From NCBI GenBank assembly GCA_028023455.1, contig JAQFVV010000042.1:7461922-7525921 (forward strand): a stretch of DNA of 64,000 nucleotides. The letters run 5' to 3'. The notes beneath the pieces were generated by a model that saw only the letters and a list, made by a program, of their open reading frames with translations, ran no database searches and was not told where the DNA came from. Numbering within the stretch: the first letter of the stretch is position 1; every line of letters starts with the position of its first letter. This DNA comes from Epiperipatus broadwayi (Eukaryota; Onychophora; Udeonychophora; Euonychophora; Peripatidae). Below, in pieces: positions 9,880-23,491 of this stretch. The translations under genes and the position numbers were made by a program.

Positions 9880-10990
9880 GGTCAATGAAAATGATGATAC
9901 ATACAGACAATATTAAAGAAAAAAAATAAAAGAAGCAATTCTAATAAAAAAGATAAAACCAAAATTTAATAGAGATTCTGAGATTAGGATGACATTAGTA
10001 TAAATATAGTTAAAAAAGATATATAGAGGAAAATATATAATGAAAAAATTACTTATAAATGAATTATGGGTTGTAAAAAAATGGTAACATAGGAATATAA
10101 ACATGAATATATTTATAGATATTACATATTAATGAAATAAAAGCTTAGCATGATATTTACATATAAAACTGTATAATATGGTTTATAAGAAAGTTTTATA
10201 TAATAATAGTAATAAAAGTTAAAGTGTATAAATAAAAAAAAATGTATAAAAATAGAGTTGTAGTTATAGTTAGTTTAAATAATATGTAATAGAGGGAACT
10301 AGGATATAAGATAATTATTTTTTTAAAAATTTTTATTTTTATTTTTAAAAAATTAAAGTAAAAGTGGGTAAATTAAAAGATTATAATATTTATAGTTTTT
10401 AGGTATTAAAAAAAGATAAAAATAAAATATTATTAATAACAGAAGAATGAATAAAAATAATAGATATTATATGATTTGAAAATTAAAAGGGATATTCCAA
10501 ATAAATGACTTAAGGTTGAACTGAGAATTACAGAAAAATAAAATAATAGGTATTTTATTAAGGTGAAACTAATAAAACTAAAGTTTAAGTTGATAGAAAA
10601 TGAAGTAATTAGGAAATTATTAAAAATAAGAAAAAATAATAATATATTTAAATTAATAGTTGTTCATGAATATGTATATATAGTCAGGAATACACATATA
10701 ATTTATATTTATTTTATATTTATATTGTATATTTTATTTTATATTACCTGGATTATTTTATTTGGGTTTGATTATATTTATATTTATTTCAGTTTTATTA
10801 TAATTTATGTTTTTTTTTTTTAAATTATTTTATTAGATTTATTGTTTATATTTTTATGATATTATTTATATAGTTATGTATTTTATTTTGTTCATTATAT
10901 CATAGCTCTGAAAAAGATTGCAGGACAGTTGAAACATAAGATTGTGTATGCATATGTATACAATAAAAGATTTTTTTACTAAAAATTGTT
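9880..10990 (+). repeat. AT-rich relic ending in a CTGATGA/GAAAC-type motif
   Basis: About 1.1 kb of extreme A+T, purine-rich on the plus strand up to about 10670 and T-rich from 10680 to 10900, then the motif at 10906-10935. The composition pattern and terminal motif resemble one arm of the fold-back at 23.4-25.3 kb. The frames inside (9913-10104, 10563-10823) are low-complexity and not credible genes. Confidence 0.35.
10906..10935 (+). other. CTGA...ACAGTTGAAAC motif, hammerhead-core-like
   Basis: Reads CTCTGAAAAAGATTGCAGGA followed by CAGTTGAAAC. It is a variant of the motif also found at 23462-23491 (-), 25299-25330 (+), 42602-42630 (-) and 42651-42678 (+). The ATTG and CAGT words flanking the GCAGGA-like loop can pair. 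Here the CTGATGA half is degenerate (CTGAAAA). Confidence 0.35.
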
Positions 10991-13704
10991 CAAAATAGAG
11001 TGGATAAATTGCATTTATATAATATATTACAGAAAAATAAAGGTTGGTAAATTTGGTAATATTTCTAAAGATAATAACTTAATTGCAATTATTATATTTT
11101 TCAATTTTCACTTGTCAATACTAAAATAAGTTTAAAATTTTTCTTAATTCTTTAAGTAAAAGCAGACAATAGAATTATAATGAGTATTATAAATCAACCA
11201 ACATTTTGTTTCTTTAAAATATTTACATTTTATCCAAATCAGAAAAATCAAATAAAATTATCTTCATTAAACAGAGATTTTTGTATTGATTTTAAATAAT
11301 TTGTAATACTTTAAAAATATAAAATATTAATCAATCAATATTTTTGTTATTCCAGATTATATTTTCAATAAATATATATAATAAATTTTGTCTGTTTCCA
11401 TTTCGATTTTTCCTTTCAAGATTAAAATATGCCACGAGATTATTTCCTCTCAGTATATATATGAAGAATAGTCAATAATTTAAAAAATTAAAATTAAAAT
11501 TAACTATAAACAAATGCTAAAATTGTCCTGATAACAAACAAAACAAAGTTTATTAACAGTTCAATGTAATACAGTTCAAGTACAAATGGAAATTACTCCT
11601 TTTATGTTGGAATTTATCACATCTGACATCAGTCAGCCTTTGAATATTAACACAATCTTTTATTCAGTAATTCAGTATTATCTCAGAAGACTATCATTAA
11701 TCTATTGATTATAAACAGCTTAAATTAACTCTAAATGTTCATCATGGACAGATCCTTACAAATTCAGACCTATACACTATGCATTTAGTCCCATGCCACT
11801 TTAAAAATAAACCACTTTAAAAATAAAACAACACAATGTATAGACTTGAACTACCTGGAGCACCAAGTAAATCAAATTCATGGGGAGAAATGTCTCTAAA
11901 CCTGGAGGAAAATCAAAGTCATCCATGACTACCTCATAGTGGGAATAATATCCATATCACAGGGAGATAAGTAAACATATAAAAAGTTGAATGTAGTGGA
12001 TAAAATATCTATAGGGTTGCTATATAAAATATACATATTCATATATCAATCTTTAATTTCAATCAGGTATGTCAAACTAACAAAATAAATAGTATAAACT
12101 AATTATAAATTTTAGGCACAATAAAATCAAATTACTGAACTATTCATATACTATGCATACATTGTGTTAGACACACATGCTTTGACTTACTTATTTTGAA
12201 TTACATTAAATGATTTTTGGAATAATTTCAGAGAGATAACTTTTGTTAAGCTAAATTTAAAATATTCAAATACTAAATCTTTCTTATATTCTTTTTTAAA
12301 AGTTTTTTTTAGGTGAAAGATTATTTTTTTATTTAAAACTCTTTAGGAGGAAAAGAAAACTTAAGAAACAAAAATGATTTTCTTTTACCTTGAATATTTA
12401 AGAATGTAGACTAAATTTTAAAAGAATTTTATTAAAGATAATGGAAATTTTCAATAGCATCTACAATATATCAAATAATTTTAACTAAATTACTTATAAT
12501 AAAGTATAAATCTTAAAACTAATTTAATCTTCAAGATAAATAAAATGAATACCTAAAATCACATATATTGAATTATAAATTGTCTGAACTCTCAATACTA
12601 CTGTTTTAGTAATGAGCATTTCAAAAAGTTTTTTAAATTGTTCATAAAGTAAATAAACTGGTTACATTAAGTCCAATATATGGCTGAAAAATATTGTTTC
12701 TTTATAATGGTAAAATTACATTTATGTACATACATTTTCAAAAAGAAAGCTTTTGGTGGTTTACTAGTGAAATCTTTTCATTCATGATTTCAAATATTAG
12801 TCACAATCAGATTTTACATTTCCAGGTAGAACTGGTATAAAATGTTCACTGTTGAGAAGCATGTTTATATTTAGCTACAATTTAGTATATATGAAGATAG
12901 TTGGAAGTGTTGAATCAAATTTAGCAAGCTGGGTGGTTATGGGCTCCATACCAGAGTGATGTTCCTTAGTAGTGATCAGTAATGCAACTTGATTCTTTCA
13001 CTTGCTTGGCAAGGTTCTGTATAGTCCATGTTGAGCAGGCAAAAAGCAAAGACCACAAGAGTTAAGAGAAAATTATTTTCTGACTTTGTTGATTTACATT
13101 ATTATCAATCTTGGAAAATCCCTTTTTTAATGAAACAAACCACTAATTATTCCTATTCATTCAAATTTACAAAATTCCTTAGATAAGTAAACAACATGTT
13201 TATAGATAACAACTAGCCATTTTAATCCCTAAAAATATATTTAATTGACATTTTAAAACATTTCCAAAACATGAAACAAAACCGAATAAAAGAATTCAGT
13301 TTTTAAAGTATGTCATTTAATAAAGAGATAAACTATTTTATCAAATTTTTCTAAATTAATGTTTCTTCAGTTAGATTTTAATTAAACTTTGTCTCTAAAA
13401 CATAACTTTTAAAACAAATTTATTTAGTTAAAATAAATGAAATAAATGTAGCTTTTAGCTTTTTAAAATTAAATTTAAATATTGACTCTCTTTTTTTATT
13501 CTGAACACAGACCTTTATTGATATGTGGGTGCATTTAATGGAAACCTAAATTTAATGAAAAATCTAATCTAGTTTGTGAAACCTGAATTTTAATTTGCAA
13601 ATACTACTATTATTTTAAATATAAATTATAAATTGAGATAGATGACTATCTATACCAATATATATATAATATTCAAATATGTTATATTGACTATATTAAA
13701 GTTA
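10991..13704. other. 2.7-kb gene-free stretch
   Basis: AT-rich intergenic or intronic sequence without open frames above about 60 codons and without repeats that I could match elsewhere in the window. Confidence 0.4.
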
Positions 13705-14612
13705 ATGTAATTGAAAGGATTTGAACTCAAACTTTCAAGCTCTCTACAGCTATGCACTCCATCTTATATAACTGATACACATGACCACATACATTTGAAA
13801 ATGATCTCCAATATATGTATTTCGTGCTTAACCAGCACTCAATTGGTCCGGATCATCATCTACCACACATACATACAATCAGTGCTCAATTTATATTAAG
13901 TTCACAAATTTTCAAACATTAATGACAAGCTTCAATCATCTCCACCCTCCAACTCTTCACCCATCCATATCATTGAAAATCTGATGATGAAACACTCAGT
14001 CCTTGTTAATGCTAGTATTATTGTCATACCCATGTTGATTTATAAGTCACTTTGACCTCTCACATATAGTACCATAATGTGCCCCTTTCTGGAGTGCATA
14101 TCTATAGGGATCTTGAAAGTCTTGAGTTCAAGTTCCTTTTAATTACATTAAGTTTAGTATAGACAAGACACTTATATTTGAGTATTACATATTCATTCTG
14201 TATTCAGACCAACTCTCTTTTATGTATTTGAATTGACCTATTAAGATTCTATATATGAGGGTCATAGTGACTTAAAGTCAACATTGGTATGACAATAATA
14301 TTGACATCAACAACGGTTTTGCATGTTCCATCATTGGATTTTCAATGGTATGGATGATTGAAGAGTTGGAGAGTGGGGAAGACTGAAGTTTGTCCATTAA
14401 AGTTTGAAGATGTACTATCTTAATATAAACTTAGAACTATGGGTGGGAGTTGATAATCTGGACCGAATGATGAGTGCAGGTTCAGCACAGAATACATATA
14501 TATTGGAGATCATGCATCTTTTTCATAAGTATGTGGTCATATGTTTCAATTGTATAATATGGAGTACATAGCTATAGGGAGCTTGAAATTCTGAGTTCCT
14601 TCTAATATATAT
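13705..14612. repeat. imperfect 0.9-kb palindrome
   Basis: Arm 13705-14078 and arm 14245-14612 are diverged reverse complements. Landmarks are TTGAACTCAAACTTTCAAGC at the left against GCTTGAAATTCTGAGTTCC at the right, and GTCCGGATCATCATC against GATAATCTGGACC. A third copy of the outer end lies in the centre at about 14095-14145 (plus orientation). The ends contain GAGTTCAAATCC-like words that resemble a pol III B box, but no paired A box was found. No protein is encoded. Pieces of the family recur at 16968, 17976 and 27527. Confidence 0.65.
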
Positions 14613-14628
14613 ATATATTGTAACGATA

Positions 14629-16641
14629 TATAAATATGTCGTTACATTAATTTAAAATAAAATCTTAAAGTTCGCAAATAAAAATAAAATCTGTTAAAAA
14701 ACAAAAAAACAAAACTAAACGCTAAAATTAAAATGTTTGTTAAACGTATATATTCGCACAGATTCAGAACTTTAAAAATATTTTTTAAAAAACAAATAAA
14801 TAAGTATTTGAACGTACTTTTTTATAAAAAAAGTACAAGACTTAAAGATAAAATATTTTTGTAGATGGAAATGATTGTTTATTAATTATCCAAAAGCTGT
14901 GTAATTAAAAAGTCAGATCAAAATTAGATAAGGAATAAAGAATTAGCTTGTCCAATATAGAAGCAGCAAATAAAGGCCCGGACCATAACGAAAAAATGGA
15001 ACAGTGATGTCTTTGTTCATGGAATCCATAGGAGGACTATAAAAAGAAAAATATTGAGTTCCAGTCAGTTTTTCTGGTTTGTTTTTGAGGGTCGGTGATA
15101 GGACACACATATCACACTCTCTCTCTATTTTAAAAAATGAACTGACTGTGATACCAAAATGAACCAGCTAATGCTACCTCCGGAACATCTGACTGGGTTT
15201 TCAAATAAAGACTCCATGAAAATTTACATCAAGAGCAGTGATTTCTTCTACTGTAAGCTATTGACATGAACTCTAAAATTTAAAAATAATTAAGAACTTT
15301 CGTTCAAGCTTATGAACTTATATCTGACTTTTAAGTTTAAAATCAATTGAAAATGTTTAAATTTATATGTTTTGCATTGATAAACATCATTTCCATTTTT
15401 TTTCTTATTGTATAAATTATTTATTGTATTAATACTTATCGTATAAATTATTTAAATGCATGAAATTTAAAGTTGGGTATAGACGTTGCATAGATTCGTT
15501 AGCGGTTAATTGTGTTGCTGTTTCATAGTCGATTGGAATATATAAGTCATCATGTCACTGTGGTGTCTTATGATGAACACCATTGGGTTTTTTTGTATTC
15601 CCTATGCAATTGACATTATCGATGACTTTGTATTTTGATCGGTTATGTTTATTTTGGAATGTTTTTAACCGTGGAATCTGTGCAGCCGATCTATACTCAA
15701 CATTTTAAAACAAATTTTATAAAATTCATCTGTGCGAATATAATAAATGTTAAATTTAAGTCGGGCGTGAATGGCTATATAGTTTTGTAAAGTTATATTA
15801 AGGGAGGGTAATCTTAGGTTATTCGTTTCGTAGTTGAATTGGCTCAATGGTTTGGATATATTTGTGTAATTAGTAGATGTAGTATGAGATCCGCTATGGG
15901 CAGGATTGCATATATATGCCACACCTTCTGTTTGCCTATGGATGGATTTGTAAGATGGCAAAGGACCGCAATCCATTCCTATGGAGTTTTATGTTTATTG
16001 TTCTACTCGCCAACAGATGTTGCATTCCTGTTGGTGGAGAGACAATGTCTTCTCTAACTCTACTTACTGTTCAGATGTACATTCCTGACAGTATAGTATT
16101 TTGTGTTGTCATATTTTCATGCTACATTGAATACATAAATGTATCAGATGGATTGACACCAGTTTGACTGCAAACTTTTTGGCCTAAGGTTAAATAAGGG
16201 ATAGAATATTTTCTTTTCAAATACAATCTATATAGTCTATTCATACTCGACTCACTAAATAAATATTAAACTCATTATTGAAATCTATTTAAATGTAAAA
16301 TTAAAGATTAATATAAACATCTAAAATGTTAAACTTATTCCCCAAAATTAGAATGATTTTATATGTGCGTAAATAAATATTTTTATGTGTTAATTTCTGG
16401 CAGTGGCTTTTATTTTTTTTTTATATTTGAGATATAAAGTTATATTTTATAATCTCTGCTGTTCCACTGAGCTAGTGACTTGGGCTAACGATCTAAATAT
16501 TTAAATAAAGTGGAATCTTAACAGTGCGTATCTGCCTACTCTATAAATTTTTCTAGGTTTAAATGCCTAGATGGTGCCCTGTAGAGCAGATATCATAGTT
16601 TGCGGTTAGATTCGATCTTTACTTTCATTTTGATCATTGCA
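14629..16641 (-). mobile_element. TGTAACG block, copy 2, 2.0 kb, both ends present
   Basis: The left end begins TGTAACGATATATAAATATG and forms a small terminal hairpin (14629-14656). The right end on the minus strand begins TGCAATGATC, a CpG-decayed form of the TGTAACGATC seen at 448. The whole block aligns with the reverse complement of 39264-41462: both ends, the ATTCGCACAGAT words, the ATCATTTCCATTTTTTTT centre and the GCCCGAC region. The right 1.2 kb also aligns with copy 1. There is no recognisable protein; frames such as 15665-15976 and 15839-16057 are carried by the repeat and lack known domains. A non-autonomous transposon or an LTR-derived unit are both possible. Confidence 0.65.
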
Positions 16642-16967
16642 ATATATATATATGATTGACAAAAAACCAAATGCAAGTTAGTTGTTCTTTATGTAACAAC
16701 AGGGTAGACTTTTTATTTCTAACTCTGGGAAATTTTGCATCTGTTGGTACACTTATGATGCACCAATCAATCTTGTAAAGCAGTATGTAAGATGATTAGA
16801 AAAATGATCACAAATATTTAAAGATACAACACACAAATATTTATAAAATTTAAATAAAGAGATTATATTCATGTAAACAGAGATAACTTTTGCCTTTTTG
16901 ATGTTGTCAGGAAACTAACAGTTACTATTCATTGACAATCTCATTGAGGCTAAACAACTTCAACAAA
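16642..16967. other. short unexplained spacer
   Basis: Moderately complex sequence with no open frame or matched repeat. Confidence 0.35.
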
Positions 16968-17068
16968 AATCTAATGATGAAACACTCAGTCCTTGTTAAT
17001 GCTAGTATTATTGTCATACCCATGTTGATTTATAAGTCACTTTGACCTCTCACATATAGTACCATAAT
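16968..17068 (+). repeat. 101-bp near-identical copy of part of the palindrome
   Basis: Matches 13978-14078 over 101 bases with one mismatch (an A for G near 16973). The flanks differ on both sides. Such identity in an otherwise decayed region points to a recent copying event or gene conversion. Confidence 0.85.
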
Positions 17069-17975
17069 CACTTTTACACTCTCAATGATCAATCTAACAT
17101 AACATATTGGGTAAGCTAAATTGTAACCTAAAGTCATGCAGACATATAGGCCAAAATATCTCTTGACAGCTAAGCTCGGTGGGTTATAAAACAAATGCCA
17201 TATGCTACAATAAAAAAATACATAGGAGAAACATTTATAATAAAATATTATGAAAATAAAAAGCAACATTGTTAATAAATCAAAAGGAGGAGAAATCTCA
17301 ACTCACTCTAGCACATATAAAAGACTCTTAATATTGTAAGCATATATTACATTCAAATTTCTTCCATTGACAAATATCTATTACAGTTACCATTTTTTAC
17401 CCATCTTCTAAATATTTTCTAAGCAATTCATTACTCTGCTCAGATAAAACATTATATTCAATTCCCATAAAATTTAGAAATGTTCTTTTAAAATCTATGT
17501 CACATAAGATCAATCTTTGAATGTTCTTTCTTCATTATCAACATAAATTTAAATAAAATGGTTCATATCAGGGTAATATAATCTCATTTGAATTAGATTT
17601 ATTCAATATTGAATGAAATCCTAGTTAAAATAAAAAAAATAAGACATGCTCTTCACCTAATCTAATGATTTATCATAATTGTAACTCAAATAACAAACAT
17701 GATTTCTTAATTTCAGAATAAGATAATGAACAATCTAGGATTACACTCACATATTAAGAATGGGTAAGGGATTTAATAGCCATTCTAAATATCCTAGAAT
17801 AAATCTACTTAAACATCTTATAAATATAAACTAGGTTCTTGTAAAATTAATTTTATCATAAAATAATAAAAATGATTTTCAAATATGAAAATGATTTTAA
17901 AATAAATATGTACGGTGATTTAAAAAGTGCATTGAATTAAAGTAATAAATCAAATTATAATTCTTTATTAATATA
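17069..17975. other. gene-free stretch
   Basis: AT-rich. The 79-codon minus frame at 17030-17269 overlaps the repeat copy and shows no known domain. Confidence 0.35.
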
Positions 17976-18210
17976 TAGGGTATATGAGCACATACTTTCA
18001 CACCACCCATCACTCTCCACACTATCTCATAATACTAATACACGTGAACACATCATATATGCTGAAAAGATAAATAATCACCAATATACATATCTCATGC
18101 TAAACCAGCAATCATCAGTTGGTCCAGATTATCATCTCTACACAGATATGCTATAAGTACTCAGATACATATTAAGATAGACAATCTTCATACTTTAATG
18201 GACAGGCTTT
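17976..18210 (+). repeat. fragment of the palindrome family
   Basis: Starts TAGGGTATATGAGCACA, contains ACCACCCATCACTCTCCA, and continues into sequence matching the palindrome arm at about 13770-13960 (the AACCAGCA...GGTCC...ATCATC region). The first 95 bases match 27527-27625. Confidence 0.65.
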
Positions 18211-21086
18211 ATTAAGCAAAATACATTTTTCTTAGATGTTCTACGAATGCTTAATAATTCATAATGGAACGATTTTTGGTTAATAAGTGGAATGATGTGA
18301 ATAAATGACTATGAGAAATTTCTTAAATAACAAAAATAAATATTCATGTCACAGAAAACCAAATACAAGATTGCAAATACTCCATATTTGATTCCACAGA
18401 GCCAAAGGCTTTCACAATGTTGCTTCTTTAAAATTTATAACAGAAGGATTAAAATTTACATAATGTTTTGTTTAAAAAAATTAAATTCAATTAAATTAAG
18501 TAAAAACATTTCAGCAGATTATTTTAAACTTTTTATTGTTTAATTATCAAAAAGTTCTCACTTAACAATGCATTCATACAATGATAATAATCTTATAAGT
18601 AGTTCCCTTTTATTAATATTTAACATACTCAATAATAAAAGCTTACCAATCCAGTGATGAAGGAGTAATAAGATAAATGTATATGGTTTACTTATCCCTA
18701 AATATACTTACAAAATTTAAAATTAATTATTTATTGTATTATAGGACTTACATATTTACAATTAAAATTCATATTTAAGTCAATGAAGAATGCTATAAAG
18801 GTAAGGAAGAATTCCATCAGTGCCTTGATTAAAAACCACTAAAAATGCCAAATAAAGCCATGATAAAATATTACACATGCTTTACTAAATATACTACAAA
18901 ACAAAATCCATTTTCAAATAATAAAGTAAGACAAAGTGAAAAGTATTAAAACATAGCTCATACAAATGCACCTGCTTTTAAGGGCTAATAAAGGATCTAG
19001 GGCTTTGTCACTAGCCAGGAAAATAATAAGAATGCACATCAGGGACAAAAACATTAAATAGAAATTGCCCTAAATTAGAGACTAAGCAATGATCTCCAAG
19101 ATATATGCTATAAGCATACAAATGCTAGCAAGACAAATAAGACAGACTAATGCTACTATCTCTTTTAAAATATATATCAACAAAACAATAAAAAAGATTA
19201 CTGTTACCATCTATTTAAAAAATGATACAAAATGGTAAGAGACTAATGCTACTATTTGTAAACATACTGGCACAAATAAAGTATTCATAAATAGAGAGAC
19301 AATAAATCTATTAGCTTAAACAAAAATATTATAGCTAACAAATAAATAATAACTATACCAAATTAAGCAAAGATAAGCATAAAATAAATAATATAAATAT
19401 ATATCTACTTATTCAGTTTACAACATAACAGTATACCTTTGTAAATAATTCATAGGTAAAAGGGTAAACATATCTTTTTAAAGTATGCAAATATGATAAA
19501 TTGCTATTCTGAGAATTTAAAACATTTCAAAATATACCATATAAAAATATGTACCTGAAATAAATCATGGTATGCAAATATCATAAATAAAATTCTTTTT
19601 TACCATCAATAAATAATAAAATACAGTAAAGTCCTTCTGCTTTCTTATTTCCATAACTATTATGTTGGAACATGATTAAGTATGTTGGCAACAAAATCTT
19701 GTGGCCATCAAAATATTCATCACATAATACAGTATAACTATATTAAAATTTAGAAGATAATACTTTTTGGATATTCTTAATAAAAACTTCAGATGATTAT
19801 GCTAGTAAATAATAAAAATAAATTTATGGACATTCATTAAATATATAAGTATCCATGGATTTATATTATGATAAATGTTCATTATTTTGCAATAAATATC
19901 TCCTTAATATTTAAATTCAGGTTTTCCAAAAATTAATCCATCAAAAGAATTATCTTAATTTGTTGTAATAAAAAAACTATTTTGCAGAAGAAAGCTTTTC
20001 TTAATCATAATTATTAAAAATAAAAATCATTTAGCAGGAAAAAATACTTATTTTTAAATGTCATATTCATAATGACAATGGTCTCCATAATAATGCTCAG
20101 AGAAAACAAAAACTTACAGGATTTAAATATTTTGCAGGCATTATAAAATAATTAATACAGAAAAGTGAATTAAGTTCATTTAAATATAATGTCATTTTTT
20201 TCCAAGTATATTTATATTTTTTGATTTTATAAAGTGAAAAACTATTAAATTTCACATATTTCTTATTAAATAGTTTGGAGCAAGTTGATTTTTTATTACC
20301 ATGCCTTGAAAAATGATTTCTTTCTTCAAAGGGAAAACAATTATAATAAATTCTTTAGTGCAATTTTTCAATTAATAATATGTTTTATTAGAATGATAGC
20401 ATAGAAGTATAAATACTATTATTAGTTTGTAGACTTAAATAACTTTATAAATATCTGGTAAAATACTTGTCATCATCAAATATAGTTCTTATCCTATAAA
20501 TTAAGTCTTTTACTAGAAGTAAATGAATCCTGGATAATATTTAATATTAAATGAGTATTTTTATGTAAAATATCAGGAAATTATTAATATTTTAAATGTT
20601 CTTATTGCCATTAAGAAATTTAAATATATTGTAACAAATTTGAATTTAAAGCAGACATTCAAATATGTCCTGAAATCAACAATAGCTTTTGCATCATTAT
20701 AATGATTATTAATAGTAATGACTTTTAAAATCTTCCATTGCAAAAATTTTGAAATGTAATATTTAAACATTATAATAATTTAATAGTTACCAATAAAACT
20801 GGCAGGTATGAAGACTTTAGTTCCTTGAAGTTTAAATTCATACAAGCATGCTTAGATATAAGTTTAGCCTAACATACTTAAACTAAGAAAAACAATAGTT
20901 TTAAATAAAATTACACTTTTAAAATTTAAAATATGACTGCTACACATAAAAATAAAATTAAACTGACAAAAGAGTGCCAGTCAGGTGTCAATTTCACCTT
21001 ATTTATAGTAGTAGTCGGGTGACCATTTTATAAGATTTGTGATTAATCTTTGAATCTTTTCACTCTTTCCTGATTAGTTTGAATCC
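18211..21086. other. 2.9-kb gene-free stretch
   Basis: Very AT-rich; chance frames only. No matched repeat. Confidence 0.4.
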
Positions 21087-21134
21087 TGATCTAATGTAAC
21101 TAAGGAAGGCTGATCTAATGTAACTAAGGAAGGC
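21087..21134 (+). repeat. exact 24-bp tandem duplication
   Basis: The 24-base unit TGATCTAATGTAACTAAGGA plus AGGC occurs twice without mismatch (21087-21110, 21111-21134). It is an isolated event, probably replication slippage. Confidence 0.85.
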
Positions 21135-21989
21135 TCTTAAGTAAAATTTACCTAATTCATATTCAATTTTTAAAATAAAGCAACTTTTGTCTAAACAATT
21201 AGTGAAATTAAAATAGTTCCTGATTACAAATAAAATAATGATATAAAAGACAAACACCAGGGCAAAATAAAAGTATACAACTGAAATTTACATTATTTAA
21301 ATGAAATTAATATTGCAATTAATATTTAATACATTTATTTATTATTGTTTTAATCTAGATAAGTTTCCAAATAAAATAGTTAAAGTGCCCTTTAAAATTT
21401 AAAACTCTTATTCACTCATTTATTCAGATATTCATTTATTACTTTAAAAATACTATCTTTTATTATTAACCCTATTAATTCTTCCTAAGTAAATAAATTG
21501 GAAATATTTATCTAGAATATTATGTCTTAGAATTAAAATGAATTATATTGTATTTTTAATTTACATAACAGCAAACTAAAATATAGGGTTTGAATCTGGT
21601 TTCTTAACCTTAAAATTAATACAAGCTTTTTGAAAATTTTAACAGTTAAATTAGGACTAAATTAGCATTATTAATTTAAAATGCATTATTTATTTTCTAA
21701 ATTACCAGCTATTTAAAAATTTAAAGCATATAGCATGCTAAACACTTATTTAAGCTTAATCTATTACAATTTAAGCTGTGGAAAAATTATATTATAGCTG
21801 TACAATCTATAAAAATGCTACTGTAGTAACTTTTCCATGCACAAATTATGGCATTATAAAACACTAATAAAAATTTATTCATGACAGAATTGAATTATAT
21901 AAATTTTTTAAAAAAAATGTCTTGGCACAAAATTTCACTTAACATTTAACTTCTGCCAAAACTAAAGGTTATAATATATATAACATTCA
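21135..21989. other. gene-free stretch
   Basis: AT-rich sequence without an open frame or matched repeat. Confidence 0.35.
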
Positions 21990-22305
21990 AGATTGACTTG
22001 TAACACTATACAATAAATATTTAACGTACCCTCTAACCTAGCATAAAGAAATAATTAACAAGAATAAAGTGGCCTTTTATTTTCATAAATCATTTTTTAA
22101 TACAGAGAAATTAATTTGAAACATTGCATGATTGATTTAAATGTTCATTCTTTCTAACTAAGATTTTTTAAGCATGCCTCTATATTAAAAAATGAGGCAT
22201 GAGAATAAACAAGGCATTTTATTCCTGTTAATTATTGCCTTATGCTGGGTTAGAGGGTATTTTCAAATATTTATTATAGAGTATTATGAGTCTTAATCAC
22301 AAATG
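21990..22305. mobile_element. MITE-like fold-back, about 0.3 kb
   Basis: The core arms 22026-22110 and 22170-22258 are reverse complements: TACCCTCTAACCTAGCATAA on the left against TTATGCTGGGTTAGAGGGTA on the right, continuing through ATAATTAACA and AATAAA words. Weaker inverted similarity extends outward to about 21990 and 22305. No coding sequence. The structure fits a non-autonomous hairpin transposon. Confidence 0.7.
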
Positions 22306-23436
22306 ATATGTATACATATATCAATAATGATTAATGCTTTGAAAAAAAACAAAAAGAAATCTTAAATTGAAATTATTTAAAAAAAAGTTTATCATTTCAT
22401 CAAGTAAAATTATTGAAAAATTCAAATTATAGAACTGTATATTAAGCAATATGTAATATAACATATTTAATAATTATTCCTTATGATAGTTTGTAAGCTT
22501 TCAATATTTGATATTACTATTAAACCATTAACCTATATCAGAATATAATAAATTGAACTTGATTTGATAGAAATTTATATTTATAAACAAAATTCTAAAA
22601 AAGTCATATTTGAACTTTGCAAATATTGAACAATAAGATAATAATAAAAACACAGAATGATTCCATCATTCAACAGACAAGAAGAGCAGATTGATTTCAT
22701 AACAGCAACATACTTTTTTATTGACATTTGGTGTTTAAATATGAATGAAGATATCAATATCTGATAAATTATCAAATTATGCTTTATATTAATAAAAATA
22801 TTTTATATTTTTATAACATTGCATTATATTTAAACAGTGATCAGTTTTAAAATGTGAATTTATTGGACCATTGCAATTTGCTTTTTATCCTAGCACTTAT
22901 TATCTTCTATTTTTAAAAATAAAATACATATATATATATAAAATAAATATATAATCATGTATTTTTTTTGATTTTTTAATAATTATTACACAATTATTGC
23001 GCAAAAATAATAGAAATCTTAGTAAGTTTTACAAAAAAAAATCAAATTTTTAGTCATTTGAAAAGGTTTTTCAAAATAATCTTGCAAAGCACATGAAATC
23101 TAATGACAAAGATCAAATCATCAAGGCATGGTAAATACATTGAAGTCACTACATTTACAATTAAAAAAAATTAGAAAAATATCTGTTATAAAATCAAATC
23201 AATTTCAGTGCTTTTTCTCAATTTCTCCTTATGAATTCCCTCTCATTGATTAAGCAGCTAATTAAAGTAATTCATTTTCTCCCAAATTATTTTTGTGACT
23301 TCAAAAGATTTAAAGATTTACTCTAGGAAATATCAAGTCTTTTTGAAGTATTTATTCTTTTTTCTATTTTATTTCATATAAATTGAAGTAATTCTTTATT
23401 TATACTTTATTTCTATGCAAACATATTGTTTCTATA
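22306..23436. other. gene-free stretch
   Basis: AT-rich; an (AT)n tract near 22930. The 64-codon minus frame at 22581-22775 has no recognisable motif. Confidence 0.35.
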
Positions 23437-23461
23437 AATACTTTTATTTTATTTTCTTATA

Positions 23462-23491
23462 GTTTTGACAATCCAGAGTTTTCATCAGAGC
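23462..23491 (-). other. CTGATGA...GTCAAAAC motif at left end of fold-back
   Basis: On the minus strand: GCTCTGATGAAAACTCTGGA followed by TTGTCAAAAC. The CTGATGA half is intact; the GAAAC half has become AAAAC. Confidence 0.4.

Noticed and set aside
15835-15900. TGGCTCAATGG as the A box of a SINE inside the TGTAACG block
   Set aside because: There is an A-box-like word but no convincing B box at the right distance in all three copies.
15839-16167. Overlapping plus frames of 72 and 83 codons as genes
   Set aside because: They lie in the TGTAACG block, are not kept open in copies 1 and 3, and resemble no known family.
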